From NCBI GenBank assembly GCA_016935315.1, contig JAFGRD010000118.1:1-64000 (forward strand): a DNA stretch of 64,000 nucleotides, in the 5' to 3' direction. The translations under genes and the position numbers were made by a program. Shown here piece after piece: positions 52,119 through 62,100 of the stretch. How positions within the stretch are numbered: the stretch's first letter is position 1; each line of letters opens with the position of its first letter. The notes below the pieces were generated by a model. That model saw only the letters and a list, made by a program, of their open reading frames with translations, was not told the DNA's origin and made no database searches. The stretch is from Pirellulales bacterium (GTDB taxonomy: Bacteria > Planctomycetota > Planctomycetia > Pirellulales > Thermoguttaceae).

Positions 52119-54155
52119 ATGAGACGCTCGCGCCCGCATATCTTGGCCGTTTTCTTCGCCGTTGTCGTGGCGTGCTCGGCCGACTCACTGCTTATAGGCC
52201 AGGAGTACGGCCGGCCCGACCGCGACCAGCCCGGCGATGAGATGATCCAACGGTACCTCGCCCGCGAGACCCAGAAGATCCACGAGCGGTTTCTCGATGA
52301 CGTCGAATCGCCCGACGACTGGAAGCGGCTCCGGGAGCAATACCGCGAGGAGTACTTCCACATGCTCGGGCTGCGGCCGATGCCGGACAAGTCGCCGCTT
52401 CAAGCGACGGTCACCGGCACGCTCGCCGGCGACGGATACGTGGTCGAGAAGCTCCATTACCAGAGCCGGCCCCGGCTCTACGTGACGGGCAACCTCTATC
52501 GGCCGGCCAAGATCGAGCAGGGAGAACGGCTGCCCGCCGTGCTCTACGTCTGCGGGCACTCTCATCGCGGCCGCAACGGCAACAAGTCGGCCTACCAGTC
52601 GCACGGAATCTGGTTCGCCCGCCACGGCTACGTCTGCCTGACGCTCGATTCGCTGCAACTGGGCGAGATCGCCGCCATCCACCACGGCACCTATCGCGAG
52701 GGTCGCTGGTGGTGGCACTCCCGCGGCTACACGCCGGCCGGCGTCGAATGTCTCAACGGCATGCGGGGGATCGATTATCTGTTCGGCCGCGAGGACGTCG
52801 ATCCGCAACGGATCGCGGTGACCGGGATCAGCGGCGGCGGGGCGGCAACGTTCTGGATCGCGGCCGCCGACGAGCGTGTTCGGGTCGCCGTGCCGGTCAG
52901 CGGCATGGCCGATCTGCCGTCTTACGTCACCAACCGCGTGATCAACGGTCATTGCGACTGCATGTTTCTCTACAACACTTTCCAGTGGCCCTGGACCCGG
53001 ATCGCCGCCCTGATCGCGCCGCGACCGCTATTGTTCACCAACAGCGACCTGGACCAGATCTTTCCGATGGACGCCAACGACCGCGTGATCAACCGCCTGG
53101 AGCGGGTCTACAGCCTTTACGGGGCCACCGACTTCGTCGACGCCGTGGTCAGCATCGGCGGCCATGCCTATCGGCAGGACATCCGCCAGGCGGCCTATCG
53201 TTTCATCAACATGCACCTGAAAAGCGACCCCCGCGTGGTCGACGACAGCGAGGTCGATCTGGTGACCGGCAGCGGCAACGACCGGCGCTATCCGATCCCG
53301 CTGGAGGACTTGCGGGTGTTTCCCGAAGACTCCGACCTTCCCGCGGACGAGCTGAACACGACGATCGACGAGCATTTCGTACCGATCGCCGACGTAGCGC
53401 CGCCGGGCGAAGGAGAGTTCGAGACGTGGAAGGGAGCCCTGCAGAAGGAGTTGCGGCGGATTACGTTCGGCTGTTTCCCCGAACGCATCCCGCCGGCCAA
53501 ACAGCTTGGCCCGGCGACCGACGGAGCCGTTCGCCTGGAGAGCGAGCCGGCCATCGAATTCGGCCTGGAGGAGGCGACGTCGCCGAAGCCGGCCGCCGCC
53601 GCGAAGCGTGTGGTGTTGGTGGTGCGCGGTCCCGGATTCGATGCAATCTCGCTGGGCGCGTTGATCGAGCGAGTTCGGCAGCCGGACGACCGGATCGTCG
53701 TTTGCGAGCCGCGCGGCGTCGGCCAGACCGCGTGGACACGGAAGAATCCGCCCAACTACGTCGAGCGGTGCCACGTGCTGCTGGGACGCACGGTGGACAC
53801 GGGCCGTGTTTGGGACGTGATCGCCGCCGCCCGGCATCTACACGCCCAACACGAGGGCCAGGTGCCTGTGCTCGTTGCGGGAGAAGGTGCCGGCGGCGTG
53901 CTGGCGGCCTACGCCGCCTTATGGGAGCCGGAAATCGCCGGCGTGATCGTCGCCAGCCCGCCGCTTACGCACATGGACAATGACGCCCCGCAGTTGCTCA
54001 ACGTGTTGCGCGTCTGTGATGTGGCCGACGCGCTGGGCATGATCGCCCCGCGGCCGCTGAGCGTGCACGGTGTTTCGCCTCAGAAGCTCGCCAAGGTCGC
54101 CGCGATCTACGCCGCCGCCAAAGCAAGCGAGAGTCTGTCGGTCGAGAAGGAGTAA
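52119..54155 (+). CDS. Secreted double alpha/beta hydrolase, acetyl-xylan-esterase-like, with an inactive-looking second half
   Basis: This 678-residue protein starts at 52119, eight bases after AGGAG, with a signal peptide (residues 1-27). The first half is an alpha/beta hydrolase of the acetyl xylan esterase/dienelactone hydrolase group. The nucleophile is Ser238 in GISGGGAA, the acid Asp310 or Asp312 in NSDLDQIFP, and the base His349 in SIGGHAY. The second half (about 500-678) repeats the fold (RVVLVVRGPGFDAIS, VCEPRGVGQTAW, APRPLSVHG), but its nucleophile elbow reads GEGAGG, with Glu589 where Ser is expected. A role in removing ester groups from a glycan is inferred from the fold and from the neighbours. 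Confidence 0.78.
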   Translation: MRRSRPHILAVFFAVVVACSADSLLIGQEYGRPDRDQPGDEMIQRYLARETQKIHERFLDDVESPDDWKRLREQYREEYFHMLGLRPMPDKSPLQATVTGTLAGDGYVVEKLHYQSRPRLYVTGNLYRPAKIEQGERLPAVLYVCGHSHRGRNGNKSAYQSHGIWFARHGYVCLTLDSLQLGEIAAIHHGTYREGRWWWHSRGYTPAGVECLNGMRGIDYLFGREDVDPQRIAVTGISGGGAATFWIAAADERVRVAVPVSGMADLPSYVTNRVINGHCDCMFLYNTFQWPWTRIAALIAPRPLLFTNSDLDQIFPMDANDRVINRLERVYSLYGATDFVDAVVSIGGHAYRQDIRQAAYRFINMHLKSDPRVVDDSEVDLVTGSGNDRRYPIPLEDLRVFPEDSDLPADELNTTIDEHFVPIADVAPPGEGEFETWKGALQKELRRITFGCFPERIPPAKQLGPATDGAVRLESEPAIEFGLEEATSPKPAAAAKRVVLVVRGPGFDAISLGALIERVRQPDDRIVVCEPRGVGQTAWTRKNPPNYVERCHVLLGRTVDTGRVWDVIAAARHLHAQHEGQVPVLVAGEGAGGVLAAYAALWEPEIAGVIVASPPLTHMDNDAPQLLNVLRVCDVADALGMIAPRPLSVHGVSPQKLAKVAAIYAAAKASESLSVEKE

Positions 54156-54236
54156 GGGTCTCTCGGGTGGACGGCGCCGCTTGCCGACGGCGCCCGGGCC
54201 CGACTGCCCGAGAACTGCTTGCCGAGGATCCAAGTG

Positions 54237-55526
54237 ATGAACGAACGACGTGCCCTCTTTGCTCTCTTGACGCTTTGGATGGCCGTGACCACGACGCTGA
54301 CCGTGACCCCAGCGGTGGCCGCAGCCGGCGCGGCGACGCCCGGGCTCGTGCCGGCGTGGTTCCCCAAGGCGCCTCCGCTGCCGGAGCCGGCCGGCCAGGT
54401 CATTCGCGTCTCGACCGTCGAGGAGCTGTTTCGGGCGGCTGAAGACGTGCAGCCCGGCGGTACGATCCTGGTGGCCGACGGGCATTACCTGATGTCCCGA
54501 TACTTCGAGCTGCACACCGACCGTGTCACGCTGCGCGGCGAGTCGGGCGACCGCGAGAAGGTCGTGCTCGACGGCGCCCGAAGCCGGCACCACGAATTGG
54601 TCGGCATCACCGCTTGTTCCGGGGTGACTGTCGCCGACCTGACGATCCAGAACATCCCATGCAACGGGCTGAAGCTCAACAGCGATCGCGGCGTGCAGAA
54701 GGTCACGGTCTACAACTGCGTGATCCACAACATCTGGCAACGCGGGATCAAGGGCGTTCGCGTTCCCAGGGACAACGCGGTCGTCCGCCCGCCGGCCGAC
54801 TGCCGGGTTCAGTATTGTCTGTTCTACAACGACCGCCCCAAGCAGTATTCCGACGATGGGGCCGACACGCCGCAGAACTTCGGCGGCAACTACATCGGCG
54901 GCATGGATATCATGTACGCCGTGCGTTGGACGATCAGCGACAACGTCTTCGTCGGCATTCACGGCCGAACGGGGGCGGCCCGGGGAGCGATTTTTCTCTG
55001 GCACGACACGGAAGACTGCCTGATCGAGCGGAACCTGATCATCGACTGCGACAGCGGAATCTGTCTGGGCAACTCGTACCGCGGGCCGGAAACCGAGACC
55101 CACTGCCGGCGGTGCCTCGTCCGCGACAACTTCCTCACGCGCTGTTCGGAAAACGGGATCCTGGCCGATTACACGCGGGAGTGCAAGATCGTCCACAACA
55201 CGATCCACGACCCGGAGAGCCGGCTGAAACGGCTGATCCGCCTGGTTCACGATAACGATGGGCTGCTGGTGGCCAACAATCTGCTCAGCGGCCCGCCGAT
55301 GCGGATCGAGACGGACAGCCCCATGCAGATTCGCGGCAACGTGACCCGGGACCCGACCTTTGCCGACGCGCTGGTCGACGCGGCGCGTGGGGATCTGCAC
55401 CTGAAGGCCGCCGTGACGGGCGTGGTCGACGCCGCGGAGCCTCTGCCGGAGGCGAAAACCGATATCGATCGACAACCGCGGGACGCGACTCCGGACGTGG
55501 GGGCCGATGAGTTCGTGCCGAGATAG
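54237..55526 (+). CDS. Secreted right-handed parallel beta-helix protein (polysaccharide lyase-like)
   Basis: This 429-residue protein starts at 54237 after AGGA, with a signal peptide (about residues 1-29, ending AVAAAG). VIRVSTVEELFRAAEDVQPG and ILVADGHYLM mark the start of a pectate-lyase-like solenoid. The later rungs (VTVADLTIQNI, VTVYNCVIHNI, CLIERNLIIDC, CLVRDNFLTRC, CKIVHNTIHD) are classic. The C terminus DATPDVGADEF is the common cap of this fold. It resembles chondroitinase-B/alginate-lyase-type proteins in layout, but I cannot place catalytic residues with confidence. It lies 81 bp after the hydrolase gene and is probably cotranscribed. Confidence 0.75.
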   Translation: MNERRALFALLTLWMAVTTTLTVTPAVAAAGAATPGLVPAWFPKAPPLPEPAGQVIRVSTVEELFRAAEDVQPGGTILVADGHYLMSRYFELHTDRVTLRGESGDREKVVLDGARSRHHELVGITACSGVTVADLTIQNIPCNGLKLNSDRGVQKVTVYNCVIHNIWQRGIKGVRVPRDNAVVRPPADCRVQYCLFYNDRPKQYSDDGADTPQNFGGNYIGGMDIMYAVRWTISDNVFVGIHGRTGAARGAIFLWHDTEDCLIERNLIIDCDSGICLGNSYRGPETETHCRRCLVRDNFLTRCSENGILADYTRECKIVHNTIHDPESRLKRLIRLVHDNDGLLVANNLLSGPPMRIETDSPMQIRGNVTRDPTFADALVDAARGDLHLKAAVTGVVDAAEPLPEAKTDIDRQPRDATPDVGADEFVPR

Positions 55527-55539
55527 TGCAGGCCCGGCA

Positions 55540-55552
55540 GGGGACAGTCCCC
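55540..55552. repeat. REP-like palindrome GGGGACAGTCCCC
   Basis: GGGGA and TCCCC pair around CAG, within GCAGGGGACAGTCCCCCGC, 13 bp after the stop of the beta-helix gene. Such G4AC...GTC4 palindromes often accompany REP-associated transposases, a remnant of which opens this window. It could also act as an mRNA-end hairpin. Confidence 0.4.
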
Positions 55553-55646
55553 CGCAGAACCGTGCGTCCGTTGTCCATCCCCGCAGAGAGCGACGTCGTC
55601 TTCGGCCGGCCGAGACAGAGACTCGAACCGCAAGGGGGATCGCGCC

Positions 55647-57554
55647 ATGCGAAAAGTGCTCGGATCGACAATGCTGATGGTGCTCTTGTCGATTGCCGCG
55701 AGGGCGGTCGGCCGGGAGTATTCGCCGCGGGTCGTCTCGCCGCACCATGCCGACGCCTACAGCATGAAGACGTTTGCCCAGCATCCGCGTTGGCGAGACC
55801 TGCAAGGCGATCGGCTGGCCTGGGCGGTCTACCGGTACCTGGCCGACACTCGCACCGGCGTGTTCCACATGAACGAGGTGCTGGAAGGGAACGACGTGCT
55901 CAGCGAGTACCAGACCGTGCGGGATCCGGTCAAGATCATCAACGTCTACGGCTACGCCTACTGCGCCATCCTCGGGCCGGTGATGGCCGGCGTCTGCCAG
56001 GACATGGGACTGGGCAAGGCTCGCACGCTCAGCCTGCCCGACTGGAGCCATGTCGCCTCCGAGACGTTTTACGACGGCGCCTGGCACTATCTGGATCTCG
56101 ACGTCAGGGCCGTCTTCCGCCGCAGTGACGGCACGCTGGCTTCCCTGGACGACGCCCGGCACGACGCGATGCTTTGGACCGGCCGCGGGCCGCTGTTCTT
56201 CCCGAACGATTCGCTTCAGCGGACTCGAGAGATCTACGGCCGGACGCCCGTACATCATTACCACGGATTCAACCAGAGCGGCCACACCATGGACTTCGTG
56301 TTGCGGCAGGGCGAAGCGTTGACCCGCTGGTGGACGCCGCAGGGCGGCCGCTGGCACCACGCGGAGGTCTACCACCGCCTGGCCTGGATGCGGAAGCTGA
56401 TCGAGCAGCCTCCGCGCGGGCCGGCCCCGAATCACCGGGACTTCACCGTCCACAACTACGCCAACGGCCGGTTTGCCTATCGCCCCAATCTGACCGACCG
56501 GTCCACGGATTTTCTGGACGGGGCGTACGAGTCGAAAAACGTGCAGCCGGCCGCCGAGGGGCTAACGCTCATCGAGCCGGGCAAAGGCTGCGCAGTCTTC
56601 GAGGTTCGCACACCTTATATTATCGTGCCGACCGTCGGCGAGCTGGAAACGACCGACGACGACCGTGAGGCTTCGGTCGTAGAAATCGACGGCGACGGCC
56701 TCTCGCTGGCCGTCTCGCTCGACAACGGCCTGACGTGGAGCGAGCTGGGCGGTGATCCGGGGCGGGAAAGCATCGACCTGACTCGCCTTGTCAGCGGCCG
56801 TTACGGCTATCTGCTGAAGATCTCGCTGCGCGGGCAGCCCGGAACAGCGGTGGTCCGCTCCCTGGCAATCACTACCTGGGTCCAAGTCGCGCCGGCCTCG
56901 TTGCCTTCGCTGCGCCAAGGCACCAATCGAATGCAGTACCGCCGAGGCGATCACTACGGGCTGGACACCCGCGTCGTGGAGATTGCCTCCGAAGCCAGCG
57001 GTCCGGAGGGATTGATGAAATACCTCGTCGAGCCGCCGAAGGACTACGACCCCTCGCGAAAGACGGGCCGGATTCGCGGCCCGGTCGTGGTGCGGGTGCA
57101 GGCCCCGCCGGGCGCGAAGATTGCCTGGCTCCTGGCCAGCGGCAGCTTCAACACCCACCAGCGCGAAGCCGCCGGCAACACGCGGAACGCGATCGCCTTG
57201 GCTGTCGATCGGCCGGAAGACTTCCAGGAGGTATACCGGGCGGCCGTTCCCACCGACACGGATCACTGGCATTACAATGCCTATCGGGAAATCCGGCTGA
57301 AGGAGCCCGCCGAGCGTGTGTACGTTCGCTATCTGGGCGATCCGGCGTTGAACAACTTCCGCGTCTACGCCCATTGTCTGGACGATGGGCGCCGGTCGGA
57401 CCATCCGGTTCGAATCACGCACGTCTGGCGGGAGGACGACCGTCGCAGGGAAAAGACCGTCGACCTGGATGTCCCGGCCTCCTACGAGATCGTCGCCGAC
57501 GGGGAACCGACCGACGAGTCGATGGAGATCGCGGTGCCCAGCCAGGCACGGTAG
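55647..57554 (+). CDS. Secreted transglutaminase-like superfamily protein, function unknown
   Basis: This 635-residue protein has a signal peptide (residues 1-22). A papain/transglutaminase-like triad is suggested by Cys106 (YGYAYCAILGPVMAG), His135 (WSHVASETFYDG) and Asp150 or Asp152 (AWHYLDLD), spaced as in bacterial transglutaminase-like domains. The rest (about 290-630) is beta-rich, with LSLAVSLDNGLTWSELG and two or three probable sandwich domains. Proteins of this build occur in planctomycete polysaccharide-utilisation clusters, but their substrate is not known to me. It lies 120 bp after the beta-helix gene and 85 bp before the glycosidase gene, in the same apparent operon. The start is supported by a G-rich site a few bases upstream. 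Confidence 0.6.
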   Translation: MRKVLGSTMLMVLLSIAARAVGREYSPRVVSPHHADAYSMKTFAQHPRWRDLQGDRLAWAVYRYLADTRTGVFHMNEVLEGNDVLSEYQTVRDPVKIINVYGYAYCAILGPVMAGVCQDMGLGKARTLSLPDWSHVASETFYDGAWHYLDLDVRAVFRRSDGTLASLDDARHDAMLWTGRGPLFFPNDSLQRTREIYGRTPVHHYHGFNQSGHTMDFVLRQGEALTRWWTPQGGRWHHAEVYHRLAWMRKLIEQPPRGPAPNHRDFTVHNYANGRFAYRPNLTDRSTDFLDGAYESKNVQPAAEGLTLIEPGKGCAVFEVRTPYIIVPTVGELETTDDDREASVVEIDGDGLSLAVSLDNGLTWSELGGDPGRESIDLTRLVSGRYGYLLKISLRGQPGTAVVRSLAITTWVQVAPASLPSLRQGTNRMQYRRGDHYGLDTRVVEIASEASGPEGLMKYLVEPPKDYDPSRKTGRIRGPVVVRVQAPPGAKIAWLLASGSFNTHQREAAGNTRNAIALAVDRPEDFQEVYRAAVPTDTDHWHYNAYREIRLKEPAERVYVRYLGDPALNNFRVYAHCLDDGRRSDHPVRITHVWREDDRRREKTVDLDVPASYEIVADGEPTDESMEIAVPSQAR

Positions 57555-57639
57555 GCGGGGTTGTTGTATACTTGGGCCGCCAAAAGCCACAAATCTGGAG
57601 TCTTGCGACCTCTGCTACGGGCAGAAAGGAGCATCGACC

Positions 57640-58695
57640 ATGTGGGAATTCAGACCTGTTGCAGCCCGCGGGGGCGTCCTGTGTTCGGTCTTCCTGTCTC
57701 TGATTGTCGCGCCGGCCCTGCTGGGGGCGGCCGATCCGCCTGATCGCACGGCCGGCACGAACGCCGGGCGGGGCAAGACGCGGGTGGCAATCGTGGGCAG
57801 CCGGTGGCGGATCAACGGCCGGATCACCTACCCCGGAGCGCCGGCCGAAGGCCTGCTGATGAACGTGCGGATGGTCAATTCGATCTTCGAGGACCGGAAC
57901 CGCCCCGAGTTCGACGCCGAGGCCAACACCGACGCCTTTGTCGCCAGGATTCCGGAGTATGCCGCTTGTGGCGTGCGGGCTTTCACCGTCGGGTTGCAGG
58001 GCGGCATGCCCGGCTATGAAGGGGCCGTCAACTCGGCGTTTCGCCCCGACGGCTCGCTGCGGTCTTCGTATCTGAAACGGGCGCAGCGCGTCATCGAAGC
58101 CTGCGACCGCCACGGCCTTGTGGTCATCCTCGGGTGCTACTATCAACGGCAGGACCAGATCCTTCGCGACCGCCGGGCCGTTCGCGCCGGCGTGGTCAAC
58201 GCCGTGCAGTGGATCGGCCGGCAGGGCTATTCGAACGTCGTGCTGGAGATCGCCAACGAATTCCCGCACGGCGGCTTCGATCACGAGTTCCTCCGCTCGC
58301 CCGGCGGCCAGACCGAGTTGATCCGGCTGGCCAAGCAGACCGATCCGGGACTGCTCGTCTCGACCAGCGGCATCGGCGACGGCAAACTCGCTCAGGACGT
58401 CGTTCGGGCGAGCGACTTCCTGCTGATCCATTTCAATGGCGTAAAGGTCGACGACATCCCGCAACGCATCCGGGGACTGAAGCAATTGGGAAAGCCGATT
58501 GTGTGCAACGAAGACGACAAGCGGGGCGAGCCGGCGGCCAAGGCGGCCGCGCTGTCGGTGGCCAACGGGGCGTCGTGGGGGCTGATGCTCAAGGAGTTGA
58601 ACCAGTACCAGCCCTTTGTGTTCGGGGGGCCGGCCGACGACCCGATCGTCTACGCGAAGCTCAAGGAGTTGACCGGGCAGCGCGACCTCAATTGA
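57640..58695 (+). CDS. Secreted clan GH-A (GH5-like) glycoside hydrolase
   Basis: This 351-residue protein starts at 57640, eight bases after AAAGGAG, with a signal peptide (residues about 1-30, FLSLIVAPALLGAADP). The body fits a TIM barrel: WRINGRITYPGAPAEG, IPEYAACGVRAFTVGLQG, IEACDRHGLVVILGCYY and NVVLEIANEFPHGGF. Glu207 in ANEF is the likely acid/base of clan GH-A. Glu291 in IVCNEDDK at the end of a later strand is a candidate nucleophile. The protein is at the short end for GH5 and its substrate is unknown. It ends the cluster of four secreted carbohydrate-active genes. Confidence 0.7.
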   Translation: MWEFRPVAARGGVLCSVFLSLIVAPALLGAADPPDRTAGTNAGRGKTRVAIVGSRWRINGRITYPGAPAEGLLMNVRMVNSIFEDRNRPEFDAEANTDAFVARIPEYAACGVRAFTVGLQGGMPGYEGAVNSAFRPDGSLRSSYLKRAQRVIEACDRHGLVVILGCYYQRQDQILRDRRAVRAGVVNAVQWIGRQGYSNVVLEIANEFPHGGFDHEFLRSPGGQTELIRLAKQTDPGLLVSTSGIGDGKLAQDVVRASDFLLIHFNGVKVDDIPQRIRGLKQLGKPIVCNEDDKRGEPAAKAAALSVANGASWGLMLKELNQYQPFVFGGPADDPIVYAKLKELTGQRDLN

Positions 58696-58927
58696 CGTGG
58701 GCACCGTCCATGGGCCAGGGCGACCGAATGCCGGACGTCCCGGCGGCATCCAAACCGGGGAGTTTCGCGTTGATCAACAAGCGCCGCAGGCCTGCTCCCC
58801 GGCCGTTTCCACCTTCGGGGCGTGCAACCTGCCGCCCTGAATGACCGCAAACGTGGCTTCCACGGTCCGGGATTCGGTTTCCCGCGACGAATTTCCCCCA
58901 TTCTTTGGCGAATCCCGCCGAAGTGAT

Positions 58928-58956
58928 CTTGACCCAGATTCTCGGTCCAGGTATTT
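58928..58956 (+). promoter_or_regulatory. Candidate promoter for the secretin gene
   Basis: TTGACC (58928-58933), a 17-base spacer and TATTTA (58951-58956) lie about 220 bp before the secretin start. The -35 box is good and the -10 is poor. The rest of the gap 58696-59173 shows no gene. Confidence 0.3.
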
Positions 58957-59173
58957 AACCGCTCCCTTCTACCGGATTTCCAGATGACTTGTCGAGAAGC
59001 CTGCGTTCGCAGGCATTCCGCGGGCGGTACGTGTGCCGGCGCGGCGAGAGGTATGAAACGTTACGGGAGCGCAATAGCTTTGGGGTGATCTTGCGCAGGC
59101 CGGGACCAAACGTCCCGTTCTTCTCGGCCTTCGATGACCTCGAGGAAACTCTGCGAGTCTCGAAAGGAGAATC

Positions 59174-62100
59174 GTGTTGAAAACCACTGCAAGAATGCTT
59201 ACTGGCTGGGTCGCGGTCGGCACCCTCCTTACAGCCGGCATCATCGTTGCCGGGCCACCGTGGGGCACGACACAGACCGTCGTCGGCGCAGCAAGCGTGG
59301 CCCAGGCCGACCCCTCGGCGACCGCATCGCAGGGCCAGCGCTCCGAGGCCGACGACCTGCTTCGCCGCGCCCGAAAAGCCATGGCCGAAAACGACCTCGA
59401 GGCGGCCGACTCGCTGATTTCCCAAGCCGATGCGATGAACGTGAAATACAACTTCCTCCACCTGGGAGATACACCCAAGAAGGCACGCCGCGATTTGCAG
59501 AAAATGCAGGATGCGGCCCAGGCGGCGCCGCAGCGCCCCAGCCAACTCTTCTCGCAACTCTCCTTGAAAGAGAAGCCCCCGCAGGTTGATCCGTTCGCCA
59601 GCCGGACCAGCAACACGCTGGCCGCCAGCCTCACGGACAAGAAAGGGCTCGCCGAATCCTACATCGTGAAGGCTCGCACCGATCTTGCCCAGGGCAACCT
59701 GAGCGGCGCCTCGCATTGGTACCGCATGGCCTCCAAACAGCCGGCCACGTTCGGTCCCGGCGAGGACTCGCCGGAAAAGCTGGCCGCCGACATCCGCCGC
59801 GCCGGTGGCAATGTGGACCAGCCGATGGTCGCAACCGCCGTACCCGACTTCCAGGAAGGAAATCCCCTGGCACACCTCGGCTACGACAGTTCGCCCGGAA
59901 GCCTGGGCACGAACAGGCCGACCCAGTCTCCCTTTGGGCGTGCCTTGATCACGGCGCCTCCGAGCAGCCAGGATCAGATCCTGCCGACCGCACTGACCTC
60001 GCCGGACGTTGGCCCGACTCCTGGCCCGACTACTGGCCTGACCACCGGGCTGTACGAGGGGTCGTCCACCGGCGACGCGCGCAGCCGCCAGTTGTTGCTG
60101 GAAGCGCGCCGCGCATTGGCCGTCGGCGACATCGCTCGCGCGACCGCGTTCGTCGGCCAGACCAAGCAGTTGCAGGTTGCGTACGGGCCGTTGGACGACA
60201 CGCCGGCGAAGGTCGAGGCCGCCGTAGCGAAGTATCAGGATTTGTCGGGGCGCACGGCGAGAAATACCGAAGCCTATCGCAGGGCGTATGCGCGGATGCT
60301 GATGGAGCAGGCCGACGCCCTGATGCGCGCGGCCGATTACGACGAGGCCGAACGCCTGGCGGACCGGGCGTCGCGACAACAGCTTACCTACGGTCCGTTT
60401 GAGGCCAAGCCGAGCGATCTGCTGGCGCGGATCGCCGCAGCCCGGCGCCAAGGCCAGTCCTCTGCCGACTCGTCGGCGCCCGGTGTGGCCATGGTCGAAT
60501 CGTCGAGCACGGCCGGTCCGTCGCTGGCCGCCCGCCAGAAAGCCGACCAACTGGTGCGTCAGGCACGCGCGGCGCTGGCCACCAGTCAGATCGAGTTGGC
60601 CGAAACGTTGGCCTACGAGGCCGAACGGCTGCAGATTCCCGACGCGGCGTACGCTCCCGGCGAGGACCGGGCGGGCCTGGTGCTGTTCGACGTCCGCAAG
60701 GCGCGACAACAGAACCCCTCGGGAGTGATTCCCGCCAGCGGGTCCCTGGTAACGCCGGCCACCGGCCCGTGGCCGAGCCACGGCACGGCCACCCGCGCGT
60801 TGTACGATTCGGCGAACGATCCCACGCGAAACCTCCCGGCCGGAGTGGCTGCACCCACCCCGTTTTCCGACTCCTCGCGGACGAATCCGGTGCAGTTACA
60901 GTTTGCCCAGAATATTCCCGCCCCGCCTTCGGTGCGGGACGGCCTGCCTTCCGACGTATCGGCTGGCCGGGACACGAGCGCCTCCTCGCTGTTTCAACAG
61001 GGCGAGGCGGCCCTGAAAGCGCACGACAAACAGAGCGCCTATCAGTTTTTCCGCCAGGCGGCCGAGCAGGGCAATCAGTTGGATCCGATCACGCAGCAGC
61101 GGCTGCAGAGCTACTTGCAGTTGCTTTCGCCGCCGCGGCCGTCGACCCTGCCCGGCGGGCCGGCCCGCTCGATTGCCGACGAGGCCGCGGCCCGGCAGCA
61201 AGTCCTCGCCAGACAGGTATCCGCCGACGTGGCCCAACAGGAAGCCCGGGCCCGGGCGATGCTCGAGAGCGATCCGAAAGCAGCGCTGTCGCTGCTGGAG
61301 GAAACTCGCCAGAAAGTCGAGGCGGCGGCGTTGGATCCGTCAGCCCGGCAGCAGTTGCTGATGCGGGTCAACCGTCAACTGACCGAGACGCGCCAGTTCA
61401 TCGAGTTGAACCAACCGCGGATCGAGCTGACCGAGAAGAACGACCGAACGCGCGAGGAGATCGAGCGGGAGCAGCGTTTGGATCTGGAGACGCAAGAGAA
61501 GTTCGCCCTGATGGTGGATGATTTCAATACGAAAATGGACGAGCAGCGGTTCGCCGAGGCCGAGGTGGTGGCCAAGCGGGCCGCGGAACTCGATCCGGAC
61601 AACCCGGTCGTCAAGCAGCTGCTGCTGCGATCGAAGTTCGTCCGCCGCTACTTCAACAATCTGGAGCTCAGCGATCTGAAGGAAGAGGGGCTCTGGTCGC
61701 AGTTGGATTCGGTCGCCGCCTCGAGCGTGGGGTTCGACGACCGGATTCCCTTCCGAATGCCCGACGCCAAGGAATGGGCGGATCTGACGACCCGCCGCTC
61801 GAAATACACGGCCGAACAGCAGCGTCACCGGACCGAGCGCGACCTGGAAATCGAGCAGAAGCTCCGGCACCCGGTCAGCCTGGATTTCAGAGAGGAGCCG
61901 CTGGCCAACGTGCTGGACTACCTGGCCAAGGTGACGGAGGTCAACATGCACCTCGATCCACAGGCACTGGCCGAATACGGGATTTCGGCCGACGTCCCGG
62001 TGACGATCTCCGTGCGCGACGAGATCATGCTCAAGAGCGCGCTGAATCTGATCCTGGAACCGCTTCAACTGACCTACGTCGTCAAGGACGAGGTGCTGAA

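Noticed and set aside
57567-57572. TATACT as the -10 box of a promoter for the glycosidase gene
   Set aside because: The sequence at the proper distance upstream (AGGCAC) is a poor -35 box, and the short gap to the preceding gene favours cotranscription.
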